A stretch of 64,000 nt of DNA from an uncultured Acetatifactor sp. (GTDB lineage: Bacteria; Bacillota; Clostridia; Lachnospirales; Lachnospiraceae): NCBI GenBank assembly GCA_934402315.1, contig CAKRTS010000009.1:1-64000 (forward strand), in the 5' to 3' direction. This document shows, piece by piece, positions 56,302 through 64,000 of this stretch; the stretch's first letter is position 1, and each line of letters starts with the position of its first letter. Under the pieces are notes generated by a model, which saw nothing but the letters and a program-made list of their open reading frames with translations, did not search any database and was not told where the DNA came from. The position numbers were made by a program, and so were the translations under genes.

Positions 56302-57693
56302 ATGAGGATACACTTTATAGGAATATGTGGTAGCGGTCAAGCAGCAATTGCAATCATTGCAAAAAATTTAGGTTATATTGTTGATGGTTGTGATAAGAGT
56401 CAGGATGGATATTATCATCATAGTCTACAGGATAATAATATTTCTGTTAAATGTGAACACAGTAAAGAACATTTAAAGGGAGTAGATATTTGCGCGGTCT
56501 CTCCAGCAGTTTTAGTTTGTGATCCGGAAAATGAAGAGGTAAAGTATGCAAAAGAGTTAGGAATATTAATGACGTGGCAGGAGTTTATGGGAAGATATAT
56601 TTTCGATAGAAAAAAACTCATTTGTATAGCAGGAACGCACGGAAAAAGTACTACTACAGTTTCATTAGGAAGTGCGTTGGAGTATTTGAATGCTGATCCT
56701 AGCGTCATAAGTGGAACTATATATAAGAAGTGGAATTCTGGTAGTAGAGTAGGGAAGTCAGATATTTTTGTATGTGAAGCAGATGAGTTTAATTTGAACT
56801 TTTTAAATTATCATCCGAATATTATGGTAATAAATAATCTAGAGATGGATCATCCAGAAACATTTCAATCGGAAGAGGAATTAGTTGCTGGATTCTCAGC
56901 ATTTCTTAGACAGGTAAGAGGAGAAAAAATTCTGGTTGTAAATGCTGAGAGTAAGTTAATTAATCAACTATTATTAAAAAATGATGGTTGGATAAAAGAA
57001 GAAAATATAAGAGTAATAGGTTTTCATGGCGCCAGCAAGTATGAGTATAAATATGATGAAGAAGTCGTATTTGGAAATGTGTCATATGATAATCGAGGTA
57101 ATACAACATTTGAAATTAGTGGATGTGAAGGTAAATTTACAATACCGTTGAAGGGAATGTATAATGTTGAAAACTCAGTTAGTGTTTTGAGCGTTTTGAA
57201 GGTATTGAACTATTCTGTTGAAGAGATGAGGGATGCGATTTGTCAGTTTACCGGAGTTGCAAGAAGATTTGAATTGGTTGGTGAAAAGAGAGGAATATCG
57301 ATATATGATGATTATGCCCACCATCCGACCGCAATAAAAAGTGTTCTTGAGCTATGTAATGAGATTAAGAAGAGAGAAGTATGGGTAATATTTGAGCCAC
57401 ATCAGATATCAAGAATATTGTTAATGTTTGATTCATTTGCCCAAGCCCTGGGATTGGCTGACCATGTAATTATTACAAAAACGCATATCGGAAGAGAGAT
57501 ACATTCAGGTTTGGTTCCGATAGAAGCGAATAAGTGGATAAGTGCAATAGGATCAGATAAGGCGTTATATATTGAAGAATTCGATGATGTGGCTTCCTAT
57601 GTATGTGCAAATGCACAACCAGACGATTCGATAATTGTCATGGGAGCAGGAGAATCCTATAAAATATCTAAGCTAATTTTAGAAGAGCTATAG
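56302..57693 (+). CDS. MurC-like Mur ligase inside the mobile island
   Basis: A 463-residue Mur ligase: N-terminal UDP-sugar Rossmann domain (FIGICGSGQAAIAIIAKNLG), central ATP domain with P-loop CIAGTHGKSTTT, VCEADEFNLNFLNYHPNIMVINNLEMDHPETF (outline), and C-terminal domain with DDYAHHPTAIKSV and FEPHQISR. These match UDP-N-acetylmuramate-L-alanine ligase best; the Mpl or MurT relatives are less likely. The gene is markedly AT-rich compared with the chromosome around it and lies between IS remnants. AAGGAG precedes ATG. It may be the cell's MurC or an acquired paralogue; the window cannot decide. Confidence 0.85.
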   Translation: MRIHFIGICGSGQAAIAIIAKNLGYIVDGCDKSQDGYYHHSLQDNNISVKCEHSKEHLKGVDICAVSPAVLVCDPENEEVKYAKELGILMTWQEFMGRYIFDRKKLICIAGTHGKSTTTVSLGSALEYLNADPSVISGTIYKKWNSGSRVGKSDIFVCEADEFNLNFLNYHPNIMVINNLEMDHPETFQSEEELVAGFSAFLRQVRGEKILVVNAESKLINQLLLKNDGWIKEENIRVIGFHGASKYEYKYDEEVVFGNVSYDNRGNTTFEISGCEGKFTIPLKGMYNVENSVSVLSVLKVLNYSVEEMRDAICQFTGVARRFELVGEKRGISIYDDYAHHPTAIKSVLELCNEIKKREVWVIFEPHQISRILLMFDSFAQALGLADHVIITKTHIGREIHSGLVPIEANKWISAIGSDKALYIEEFDDVASYVCANAQPDDSIIVMGAGESYKISKLILEEL

Positions 57694-57704
57694 CTATTTG
57701 GAAG

Positions 57705-57759
57705 CCAGAGGGACGTTCCTTTTGACCCCAGTATCATGACAAAAGCAATGTCCCTGATG
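57705..57759. repeat. Palindromic repeat whose centre equals an IS1182-like end
   Basis: Left arm CCAGAGGGACGTTCCTTTTG (57705-57724) pairs with CAAAAGCAATGTCCCTGATG (57740-57759), roughly 15 of 20 positions. The 17-mer CTTTTGACCCCAGTATC at 57719-57735, identical to the terminus of the IS1182-like element, lies in its centre. It sits 12 bp after the MurC-like stop and could also end transcription. Confidence 0.7.
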
Positions 57760-57792
57760 TTAATGACCTGGCGTAAGAAAGGTTGAAAAGTT

Positions 57793-58092
57793 ATGGAAGA
57801 AAACTATTATGCAAGTGTATGTCATTATGGGGTACAAGGAGGGGCGGTTAGATTAACTGATGAATTCTTTTTATTTAGGTGCCAGAAGGAATCTATTGAA
57901 GATGAATTCAAAAGAATAGAAATACCGTATGCTAATATAAAAAGAATTCTATATAAAACAAAATTTTTCATATTCCATATTGTTACTATAGATCAGTACG
58001 AAGGAAAAACATACAAATTTTTAATCTTTAATGTAAAAAGATTTATAAATACTATAAAGAATAAAGGAGTTAACATAAGCCATATAAAATAG
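57793..58092 (+). CDS. Small PH/GRAM-like protein, function unknown
   Basis: A 99-residue AT-rich gene 100 bp after the MurC-like gene. The pattern VRLTDEFFLFRC, IPYANIKRILYKTKF, YEGKTYKFLIFNVKRFINTIK (a run of short beta strands followed by an amphipathic C-terminal helix) fits bacterial PH or GRAM-like domains. No signal peptide or membrane span is seen. Its shared base composition and spacing suggest it arrived with the MurC-like gene. Assignment is by pattern only. Confidence 0.6.
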   Translation: MEENYYASVCHYGVQGGAVRLTDEFFLFRCQKESIEDEFKRIEIPYANIKRILYKTKFFIFHIVTIDQYEGKTYKFLIFNVKRFINTIKNKGVNISHIK

Positions 58093-58213
58093 TTTTTAGA
58101 CTTTATTAAGGATAGCCAGAGGAGCATTTAGCCAAGGGGAATACAGAAAATATGGTGCCAGAGGGACGTCATGGTCAGGTCTGTATAACATGACAAAGTA
58201 CCACTCCTTGTGA
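58093..58213. repeat. Degenerate palindromic-repeat arms left of the complete IS
   Basis: Contains GCCAGAGGAGC (58110-58121 region) and GCCAGAGGGACGTCATGG (near 58155-58172), matching the left arm of the 57705 palindrome. A short unrelated stretch then runs up to the IS terminus at 58214. No gene is present. Confidence 0.5.
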
Positions 58214-60051
58214 CAAGATACTGGGGTCAAAAGCCCTTAAGCTTTCTTCCCTCTTGTCCCATTAGCTGGTTGTTATCACGTATTCTTGATGATGTTCAGC
58301 TTCTTTTGCCTAATATAGAGCCATAGGCTGTGGATAACTCTTGTTTTTCTTATCCTAATAGTGGATTTGGAGCATAACTTCCAAGCCCTCTTGCAAAGCA
58401 AAAGAGCTTTCTAAAGTTTAGCGCAGCGATTTTGCTTCCAAAGAAGAACTTTCCCCGCTGCTTTCCCAACGGCAGTTTTTCCAGATGATATTTCCGCCGG
58501 AGAATGGAGGGGATTGTTTCAACTCCATTTCGTATCCTGCGATACAAATCGTATTCCTTGCCGGACATTTTCTCTTCCAATGAAATACGGGTAAGGCTCT
58601 TCTTTGTAACTAAGACCTGCGCTACTTTTTTGAATATTTTGGCATGACATTCTTCTTTGTGGGGACAGCTGGCACATGTGTTTCGATCGAAGGAAAGCTT
58701 GAACTCATCGTTGCTCTGCTTATAACAACAGTACTGGGGTTCGTGACCAGCCGGACATTTCAGGACGGCTGTCTGCTGCTCATTCATTTTAAAACCGGAA
58801 ACATCACGACGGTTTTTCTTTGCTGTCAGTGCGGTGGGAACCAGTTCCACATTCTTTTCTGCTGCAAGCTTTTGCGCGGCGTCACTGTAATAAGCCCCGT
58901 CTGTGATGATCTTTGTGCTCTGGTCCTGCCTTTGCATTGCCTCAAGGTGATCTTTTATAAACTGTGAATCCGAATGAATATTTGGTTCATACGCATAATC
59001 CATTACGACCGATCCATTTTTACCGACGGTTTCCTCTACATTTGCCACATAGCCACGATACTCTTTTCCGGCTTTTCTTCGAAAGGTAGCTTCTGGATCG
59101 GTTGGATTCAACAGCAGGGTAGAGTTCCCTAACTGATCGGCTTTGCTGATCCACCGCCGTTTTCCTTCCTCTACGATGGATTGTTCTGCAAAGCATCGTA
59201 TGAACAGTTCATACTCAGGAACCTCTTCGAAACCACTTTGGGTGATGTCATAAAGCGTTTCCGCATCTGTCAGAAACTGATCCATGCGTTCTGTAAGTGT
59301 GGACGTTCTTTCGTGATAGAATACTTTGTTAAAGTCATTGGACTGTGCATAGTGTTTTAGGGATTCCGGGATAATTTCCGGACAGTTGGCTGCCAGATAC
59401 TGTACCAACCGGGCAATGCTGGTATAGATCAATTCACTTCTTGCAAGCATCCGCATGTTGGAGTTAATCATCATGGAATCCATGCGGCGAATCCTGCCAT
59501 CAAGGTTCATCATTTTTGCAATCTCTTTATTATAGCTTTTGATTGCTGACTTATAAAGATCTACGCCGTGGGTCTGTTCATAGTCATAGCATCTGCGCCG
59601 AAAACGGCTTAGCGTTTTGTCGCTGAGCGGCTGTTCCTCAAAGCTTGTCGTATGAAGTGCATACTGTAAGCGCAGATCAAGCATTAAGCCCTCTACCATT
59701 TCGTCATCCGAATAGTCAAACAGCTCTTTGATGATGCAGGCTCCAATAATCACATTCACAGGGGTATTCGGACGGGAAGCCTTATTGCTGTATAAAACGG
59801 CAAATGGTTTTTCATCAATTTTCGGAAACACTTCCTCCGCAAACACTTTAGCCCAGGAATTTTCCAGGGCTTTTTGCTCACGGGAAGTCAGGTTTGTAAA
59901 GCTGTCAAAAAGGGACAATTGTTCTACATCATTCGTTTTGAAAGACATACGGATACCACCTTTAGTTGATGGTTGTATTATACCATAGATTGCCTCATAA
60001 TGTTTCTATTAGATTATATCATCGGGATAACCTTTTGACCCCAGTATCTTG
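58214..60051 (-). mobile_element. Complete IS1182-like insertion sequence with 20-bp perfect terminal repeats
   Basis: CAAGATACTGGGGTCAAAAG at 58214-58233 is the exact inverted match of 60032-60051, giving an element of 1838 bp. It holds one transposase gene on the minus strand, with 84 bp of leader to the right end. The right terminus recurs at 56246-56262 and 57719-57735. No target duplication of three or more bases is obvious, in keeping with reports that some IS1182 relatives make short or no duplications. Confidence 0.9.
58350..59948 (-). CDS. IS1182-family transposase
   Basis: A 532-residue transposase, intact. The N-terminal DUF772-like domain shows SRPNTPVNVIIGACIIKELFDYSDDEMVEGL and SDKTLSRFRRRC. 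The catalytic part has MMNLDGRIRRMDSMMINSN, KIITDGAYYSDAAQKLAAEKN, and a C-terminal zinc-ribbon-like CASCPHKEECHAKIF. The ending YHLEKLPLGKQRGKFFFGSKIAALNFRKL (outline) is typical of the family. The start follows AAAGGTGG. The intact gene and perfect ends suggest recent movement. Confidence 0.93.
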   Translation of the reverse strand: MSFKTNDVEQLSLFDSFTNLTSREQKALENSWAKVFAEEVFPKIDEKPFAVLYSNKASRPNTPVNVIIGACIIKELFDYSDDEMVEGLMLDLRLQYALHTTSFEEQPLSDKTLSRFRRRCYDYEQTHGVDLYKSAIKSYNKEIAKMMNLDGRIRRMDSMMINSNMRMLARSELIYTSIARLVQYLAANCPEIIPESLKHYAQSNDFNKVFYHERTSTLTERMDQFLTDAETLYDITQSGFEEVPEYELFIRCFAEQSIVEEGKRRWISKADQLGNSTLLLNPTDPEATFRRKAGKEYRGYVANVEETVGKNGSVVMDYAYEPNIHSDSQFIKDHLEAMQRQDQSTKIITDGAYYSDAAQKLAAEKNVELVPTALTAKKNRRDVSGFKMNEQQTAVLKCPAGHEPQYCCYKQSNDEFKLSFDRNTCASCPHKEECHAKIFKKVAQVLVTKKSLTRISLEEKMSGKEYDLYRRIRNGVETIPSILRRKYHLEKLPLGKQRGKFFFGSKIAALNFRKLFCFARGLGSYAPNPLLG

Positions 60052-60225
60052 GTTTAATGTACATTTTAGGGCTTGCAAAACCGCCATACATTATGGTAAA
60101 CTATATCAAAAGCATATATTTTAGAAAATCTGTGGTGAAATTACCATCTGTGTTCTTAAATCATTTCAGGAATCTATGCTTTTCAATCACATTTATTAAA
60201 GTTGAGAGCAGGAGTGCCTGAAAGG

Positions 60226-60247
60226 TTCCTCCTGCAAAAAGGAGGAA
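60226..60247 (+). promoter_or_regulatory. Hairpin covering the ribosome site of the Rpn-type nuclease gene
   Basis: TTCCTCCT (60226-60233) and AGGAGGAA (60240-60247) form a perfect 8-bp stem with a GCAAAA loop. The 3' arm is the gene's Shine-Dalgarno sequence, 8 bases before the ATG at 60254. Folding would block ribosome entry. The remaining 60052-60225 stretch is AT-rich leader with no gene. Confidence 0.7.
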
Positions 60248-60253
60248 TTACAT

Positions 60254-61240
60254 ATGGAACATGGAACTACTGTGAAACTGCCGGAGGCAGACCGCAAGTA
60301 CAAGGACACGATCTTCCGCTGGCTCTTTTCGGACAGGGAAAATTTATTGTCCCTGTCCAATGCCGTGACGGGGAAAAATTACACGGATGCGAAGGCGCTG
60401 GACGTTGTCACTTTGGAGAGTGCGGTATATCTCGGAATGAAGAATGATGTGGCGTTTCTGGTGGATACGCGGCTGTATTTGTGCGAGCACCAGTCGACCT
60501 ACAATCCGAACATCCCGCTGCGGAACCTGTTTTACATTGCAAGTGAATACCAGGTTCTTGTGAAGGACAGGTCGCTCTATTCCTCGGTATTGGTTAAGCT
60601 GCCTGCGCCGAAGTTTCTGGTGTTTTATAACGGGACGGAGCAGGTCGCAGACAGGGAGGAGCTGCGGCTGTCGACGGCGTATGAGAACCAGCAGGGAGAG
60701 CCGGATCTGGAGCTGAAGGTGACGTTGTTAAACATCAACGAAGGGCATAATAAGGAGTTGATGGAGCAGTGCCGGATATTAAAGGAATATTCGCAGTATG
60801 TCGCAAGAGTGCGGAAATATGCGGCGCAGATGGAGCTGAACGAGGCGGTGGAGCGTGCAGTCACAGAGTGCATCCGGGAAGGGATTCTGGCGGAGTTCCT
60901 GTCCCGGAACCGTGCGGAGGTAATGAGGGTGAGCATTTTTGAGTACGATCAGGAGCTGGAAGAGAAGAAATATCGAGAAGCGGAGTACGAGCATGGAAGA
61001 CAGGATGGATACGATGTTGGTATGCAGGAAGGTCGCGCCGCCGGAGTCCGCGAAGGAATAGAGACTGGACGTACCGCTGGAATCCATGAGGGGATGGAAA
61101 CCGGGCGCGAGGAGGGACGTGCCGACGCGCTCCGTTCCGTAGTAAAGAATCTAGTGAAGCAGAATCTCCCGATACAACAGATCGCGGAGGCGGCAGGAGT
61201 CAACGAAGAGACTGTGCGGGAGTGGATCGCGGAGAAATAA
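60254..61240 (+). CDS. Rpn-family recombination-promoting nuclease / PD-(D/E)XK 'transposase'
   Basis: A 328-residue protein of the Rpn/PDDEXK_2 family, DNA endonucleases that stimulate RecA-independent recombination. The nuclease core shows KYKDTIFRWLFSDRENLLSL, the acidic NDVAFLVDTRLYLCEHQST (D...EHQ catalytic pattern) and NPNIPLRNLFYIASEY. A Gly/Glu/Arg segment with a four-residue period (about 255-295; GRAAGVREGIETGR) links to a C-terminal helix-turn-helix-like end (IQQIAEAAGVNEETVREW). GC-rich codons contrast with the AT-rich MurC-like gene. Nothing suggests decay. Confidence 0.88.
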   Translation: MEHGTTVKLPEADRKYKDTIFRWLFSDRENLLSLSNAVTGKNYTDAKALDVVTLESAVYLGMKNDVAFLVDTRLYLCEHQSTYNPNIPLRNLFYIASEYQVLVKDRSLYSSVLVKLPAPKFLVFYNGTEQVADREELRLSTAYENQQGEPDLELKVTLLNINEGHNKELMEQCRILKEYSQYVARVRKYAAQMELNEAVERAVTECIREGILAEFLSRNRAEVMRVSIFEYDQELEEKKYREAEYEHGRQDGYDVGMQEGRAAGVREGIETGRTAGIHEGMETGREEGRADALRSVVKNLVKQNLPIQQIAEAAGVNEETVREWIAEK

Positions 61241-61315
61241 CGCCGGTGGACGTTTCTGATGCTCAAATTTGTTGACAAGCTTGAACGCATTTGATAATAT
61301 CTATCAAGTAATTTA

Positions 61316-61945
61316 ATGCTTTTGGGAATTGCCGGATTTGGTGACAAAGCAGGCATGACACTTGGACATTTTGACGGGGTAATATTCATTGGTGCTTTTG
61401 CAGGATACATTTTCTACATGATTAAGATTGCATTAAAGGCAAGCAAGGAAGGCAGGAAGGTCGAGATTGAAGGCGGTTCCGATGAAGATATCAAGCTGAT
61501 TCCGGTGCCACTCAGTATTCTGTTTATAATTGGCGGAGCGGCTGCGATTGCATTTGGCGGAGATATGACGGTAGATGCCGCATCAAGAATAGCGAGTGAC
61601 CTTGGAATGAGCCAGACGCTTATCGGACTTACAATCGTTTCAATAGGAACATCCCTTCCGGAGCTTGTGACGTCAATAGTTGCTGCCAGAAAGAACGAAG
61701 TCGATATGGCACTTGGCAATGCGATCGGATCAAATATATTTAACATACTTATGGTACTTGGCATTGCATCAGCGATCAGCCCAATCAGCATGATTACCGA
61801 GAATATTATTGATCTGTGTGTCCTTATTGTATTTACAGTGTGTGTATGGATATTTGCAGGAACCAAGAAGAAAATCGGAAGAATCGAAGGATTCGCGATG
61901 GTTGCGCTTTATGCGGTATATGCGGTTTATATCATAATAAGATAA
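61316..61945 (+). pseudogene. 5'-truncated K+-dependent Na+/Ca2+ exchanger (CaCA, YrbG-like)
   Basis: 209 residues matching the C-terminal two-thirds of a CaCA exchanger. The second alpha-repeat is present: GTSLPELVTSIVAA and ALGNAIGSNIFNIL with about five spans. The first alpha-repeat and roughly 110-120 N-terminal residues are missing. The open frame starts in mid-protein at a Met inside a membrane span, 76 bp after the Rpn stop, and lacks a ribosome site. Arrival of the Rpn gene with loss of the 5' half is a simple explanation. A functional half-protein that dimerises is less likely. Confidence 0.8.
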
Positions 61946-61962
61946 GAGAATGAGTATTGTAT

Positions 61963-62045
61963 TTTTTCGGATATGTGGTAAACTGTGGTTAGCATACGCT
62001 AACCACAGTTTACCAATCACAAAACAATAAGGAGTATCCGAAAAA
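61963..62045 (+). promoter_or_regulatory. Nested inverted repeats in the leader of the downstream GNAT gene
   Basis: An inner perfect 17-bp stem (GGTAAACTGTGGTTAGC at 61977-61993 with its complement at 61998-62014, loop ATAC) lies inside an outer 11-bp perfect pair, TTTTTCGGATA (61963-61973) and TATCCGAAAAA (62035-62045). The outer 3' arm ends on the A of the GNAT start codon and adjoins the ribosome site AAGGAG (62029-62034). There is no T-tract after the inner stem, so it is not an ordinary terminator. Confidence 0.7.
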
Positions 62046-62641
62046 TGCAGGTAGAAAAGCTTGAAGAATCCGAGATTCAGAAAATCGGTCATGCGTTTGG
62101 TTATTATGATTATAAGGGAGAGGAAGGTCTGGTCTCCTGTTATAGAAGCCAGGAGGCAGCAGCGGTCTATATTAATGGATATGTCCGCATGACCTTAAAG
62201 GGCAAATTTCTCTATTCCACAAGTGAGAAGGGAGAAGCCTATATCGCCTATAAATTGTTCGGACAAAAAATATCCTTCGGAGCAGGGATGGAGCTGGTCA
62301 AAGGCTTCTTTCAATCCATGAACCTTAAAGAGATAGTCCGGTTTTTCAAAATAGTGTCAAAGGGCGGCCCCGATTTAAAGGATAAAATGAATAAGGAAAA
62401 GAAGCCCTACATCTATGTCGGGATGCTCTGCGTGACGGAAAAGTATCAGGGACAGGGATTTATGCGGAAGGCATTGGAAATGGCATTTGCCGAAGGAAAC
62501 AGGCTCCATGTTCCCGTGATACTTGACACGGATGCAAAGTCAAAATGTGATAAATATGTCCACCTTGGCATGCAGTTAGCCGGCGTTCGTGATTTCGGAG
62601 AACATGGAAAGCTGTATGATCTAATAAAATACCCGAATTAA
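62045..62641 (+). CDS. GNAT-family N-acetyltransferase
   Basis: A 198-residue acetyltransferase with the acetyl-CoA loop VTEKYQGQGFMRKALEMAFAEG (Q-G-Q-G-F) and the closing strands VPVILDTDAKSKCDKYVHLGMQLAGV typical of Lachnospiraceae GNATs that follow DUF6796-like genes. The N-terminal half (about 1-110) is helical and of unclear use. Substrate unknown. AAGGAG precedes the ATG, which is part of a strong inverted repeat. Its stop lies 2 bp from the end of the convergent membrane-protein gene. Confidence 0.82.
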   Translation: MQVEKLEESEIQKIGHAFGYYDYKGEEGLVSCYRSQEAAAVYINGYVRMTLKGKFLYSTSEKGEAYIAYKLFGQKISFGAGMELVKGFFQSMNLKEIVRFFKIVSKGGPDLKDKMNKEKKPYIYVGMLCVTEKYQGQGFMRKALEMAFAEGNRLHVPVILDTDAKSKCDKYVHLGMQLAGVRDFGEHGKLYDLIKYPN

Positions 62642-62643
62642 AG

Positions 62644-63288
62644 CTATATACCCGCAATAATGAGCAGAATCGAGAACAACATAAACCCTGCGCCAAGGGC
62701 GCCGATGATTTTAATCCCGCATTTCTTCAGGGTCATTAATACGAGCAGCGAAACGATAGGGTTTAAAAGCAGGCACAGCTTCGGAACTGCAAGTGCGCCT
62801 GTCAAAATAGCAATTGCCACAATCACCGTTGCACCAAGCCAGAGCGACAGGAAACCGATAATCATGGGTACCTTTGTGATCGGGTCGATGGCCTTCATAA
62901 CCTCAGCGCTGTCGTCGTCTGACATTTTTTTGCTGAGTTTCTGGTACAGAAGCGGCTTCATGCAGAACACAACATGGCATAAAAGACCGGTATAGCATCC
63001 GATAACGGTGTTGATTCTCAATGCGAGACCCAGTGTTTCGTTCCCCGTTGCAATTAGGTCTGCAAGAAGCCACATGGTGATATAGGTTCCCGGCTGTCCC
63101 AGAAAAGAAAGCCAGAAGGATATTTTAAACCGTTTTGCGTTTACATCAGCCCACCAGGGATTGACCCCATTTACGGCAAGCTTCCCGTTCGAGTCCGGTT
63201 TCCCCGGTTTGACAAGTGGCACATCTGCCAGAGAAGCTACAAAGCCGCTTATGATTCCAAAGATTCCGAAAGCAACGTATTGATTCAA
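62644..63288 (-). CDS. Polytopic membrane protein, DUF6796-like
   Basis: A 214-residue protein with about six spans. It opens FGIFGIISGFVASLADVPL, has a soluble loop PGKPDSNGKLAVNGVNPWWADV, a second cytoplasmic loop (KKMSDDDSAEVMKAIDPITK) and ends in two hydrophobic helices. It resembles the uncharacterised DUF6796 family from memory; no catalytic motif is visible and no role can be given. It is convergent with the GNAT gene. Confidence 0.65.
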   Translation of the reverse strand: MNQYVAFGIFGIISGFVASLADVPLVKPGKPDSNGKLAVNGVNPWWADVNAKRFKISFWLSFLGQPGTYITMWLLADLIATGNETLGLALRINTVIGCYTGLLCHVVFCMKPLLYQKLSKKMSDDDSAEVMKAIDPITKVPMIIGFLSLWLGATVIVAIAILTGALAVPKLCLLLNPIVSLLVLMTLKKCGIKIIGALGAGFMLFSILLIIAGI

Positions 63289-63511
63289 ATCATTATCCCC
63301 CTATATCCATTCATTTGTAATCATTCCGGTGTAAATTCCAGGTACAACATAAACTTCAAATTACATTTTCTATATTATCATGCAGAGTTCTGAATTTTAA
63401 TCATTTCACACAGCCCGTTCATATTGTGCTATAATGCGTCATGTGATTGCATAATTGGATCAATTAAGCAAGACCATGAAAATATAATAGAAAGTTATCT
63501 ATGATAAGTAA

Positions 63512-63541
63512 TTGAAAAAAACAGTACTTTTGTGCTATTCT
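63512..63541 (+). promoter_or_regulatory. Candidate promoter for the chemotaxis-receptor gene
   Basis: TTGAAA (63512-63517) and TATTCT (63536-63541) with an 18-bp spacer, 28 bp before the ATG; AAAGGAGGAA follows as ribosome site. The spacer is one base over the ideal. Confidence 0.5.
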
Positions 63542-63569
63542 AAATGTGGTTACAAAGGAGGAATACGCA

Positions 63570-64000
63570 ATGACATATGATGAAAATGCCTTCAAAGAGA
63601 AAGCCAACCGCAAAGCACGTAAGATCTGGATTGTATTTGCGGTTCTGCTGAGCGCAAATTACGGGGCTGATACAGCCAACGGCCTTTATCCGGCAGGCTC
63701 GTATATTATTTTCCTGCTGCTGTGCTGGCTGCCGTTGATTATTGGAGAAATTCTACTGCGTGTCAAGGGCTGGTCTACACAGTTTTACCGGCGTGACCTT
63801 GCCATTGGCTACGGGATCTTTTATACTTTTGTAATATGCACGACTGATTCCCCGATCGCGTTTGCCTATGTTCTGCCGGTAACGAGTCTTTTAGTGATAT
63901 ACAAGAACCGTCAGTTTATGATCCGGTGCGGAATTGTCAACGCTGTGGTGATTGTTGGAGCAGCAGTATACCGGTATATGTCAGGCTTCAACAGTGCAGC
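63570..64000 (+). CDS. N-terminal membrane part of a probable methyl-accepting chemotaxis protein (cut by window)
   Basis: 143 residues are visible: a basic N-terminus (FKEKANRKARKIWIVFAV) and five to six closely spaced hydrophobic segments (SYIIFLLLCWLPLIIGEILL, YGIFYTFVICTT, FAYVLPVTSLLVIYK, IVNAVVIVGAAVY). This layout, with a compact multi-span domain and the FKEKANRKAR start, recalls Lachnospiraceae chemotaxis receptors whose signalling domain follows. A membrane diguanylate cyclase or sensor kinase is also possible because the output domain is outside the window. Confidence 0.5.
   Translation, partial: MTYDENAFKEKANRKARKIWIVFAVLLSANYGADTANGLYPAGSYIIFLLLCWLPLIIGEILLRVKGWSTQFYRRDLAIGYGIFYTFVICTTDSPIAFAYVLPVTSLLVIYKNRQFMIRCGIVNAVVIVGAAVYRYMSGFNSA

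Overview
This window looks like the replication-origin segment of a Gram-positive Clostridia chromosome, most likely Lachnospiraceae. The evidence is the classic Firmicutes origin order (gyrA, gyrB, recF, yaaA, dnaN and dnaA on the minus strand, then rpmH, rnpA, yidD, yidC, jag, mnmE, mnmG, rsmG, parA and parB on the plus strand), strong AGGAGG ribosome sites, a tRNA without an encoded CCA end, and clostridial families such as DUF3881, DUF4446 and a BadF-type amino-sugar kinase. The assignment rests on gene order and protein style only; no database search was possible.

Left part (1-28.7 kb): rlmD (cut by the window edge) with an OB-fold/HD protein; an HtrA-like membrane protein that has lost all three catalytic residues; an MFS transporter; mutS2; an OmpR-type two-component system; a cobalamin riboswitch driving a DUF4430 protein and an ECF transporter S component; and a protein with a possible CoiA-like nuclease motif. 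Then comes a large amino-sugar block. On the plus strand are an RpiR regulator, nagB and nagA. Facing them on the minus strand is a ten-gene run: solute-binding lipoprotein, two permeases, GNAT, MurQ, AnmK, NamZ (DUF1343), NagZ (GH3) and a MurK-like kinase. Together they can import peptidoglycan fragments and convert MurNAc, anhydroMurNAc and GlcNAc to fructose-6-phosphate in the cytoplasm. A second RpiR regulator, a DUF624 protein and a cation/proton antiporter lie between this block and gyrA.

Origin (28.7-49.3 kb): two clusters of DnaA boxes flank dnaA (35.99-36.16 kb and 37.64-37.89 kb). Two perfect parS sites lie just upstream of parA, and a one-mismatch parS lies inside a DegS-like histidine kinase gene. 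A 158-bp imperfectly palindromic repeat occurs downstream of mnmG and of parA, with shortened relatives at 46.27 kb, 48.32 kb and 2.82 kb.

Right part (49.3-64 kb): DUF4446, an HD-GYP protein, serS, DUF3592, DUF3881, tRNA-Arg(CCU) and its terminator. After the tRNA comes a mobile island: an IS1634-like element abutting a fragment of an IS1182-like element, an AT-rich MurC-like ligase gene with a small PH-like protein, palindromic repeats, and a complete IS1182-like element with 20-bp perfect terminal repeats. Beyond it are an Rpn-type nuclease gene with a hairpin over its ribosome site, a 5'-truncated Na+/Ca2+ exchanger, a GNAT with a nested hairpin leader, a small membrane protein and the start of a probable chemotaxis receptor.

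I saw no rRNA operon, CRISPR array or prophage.
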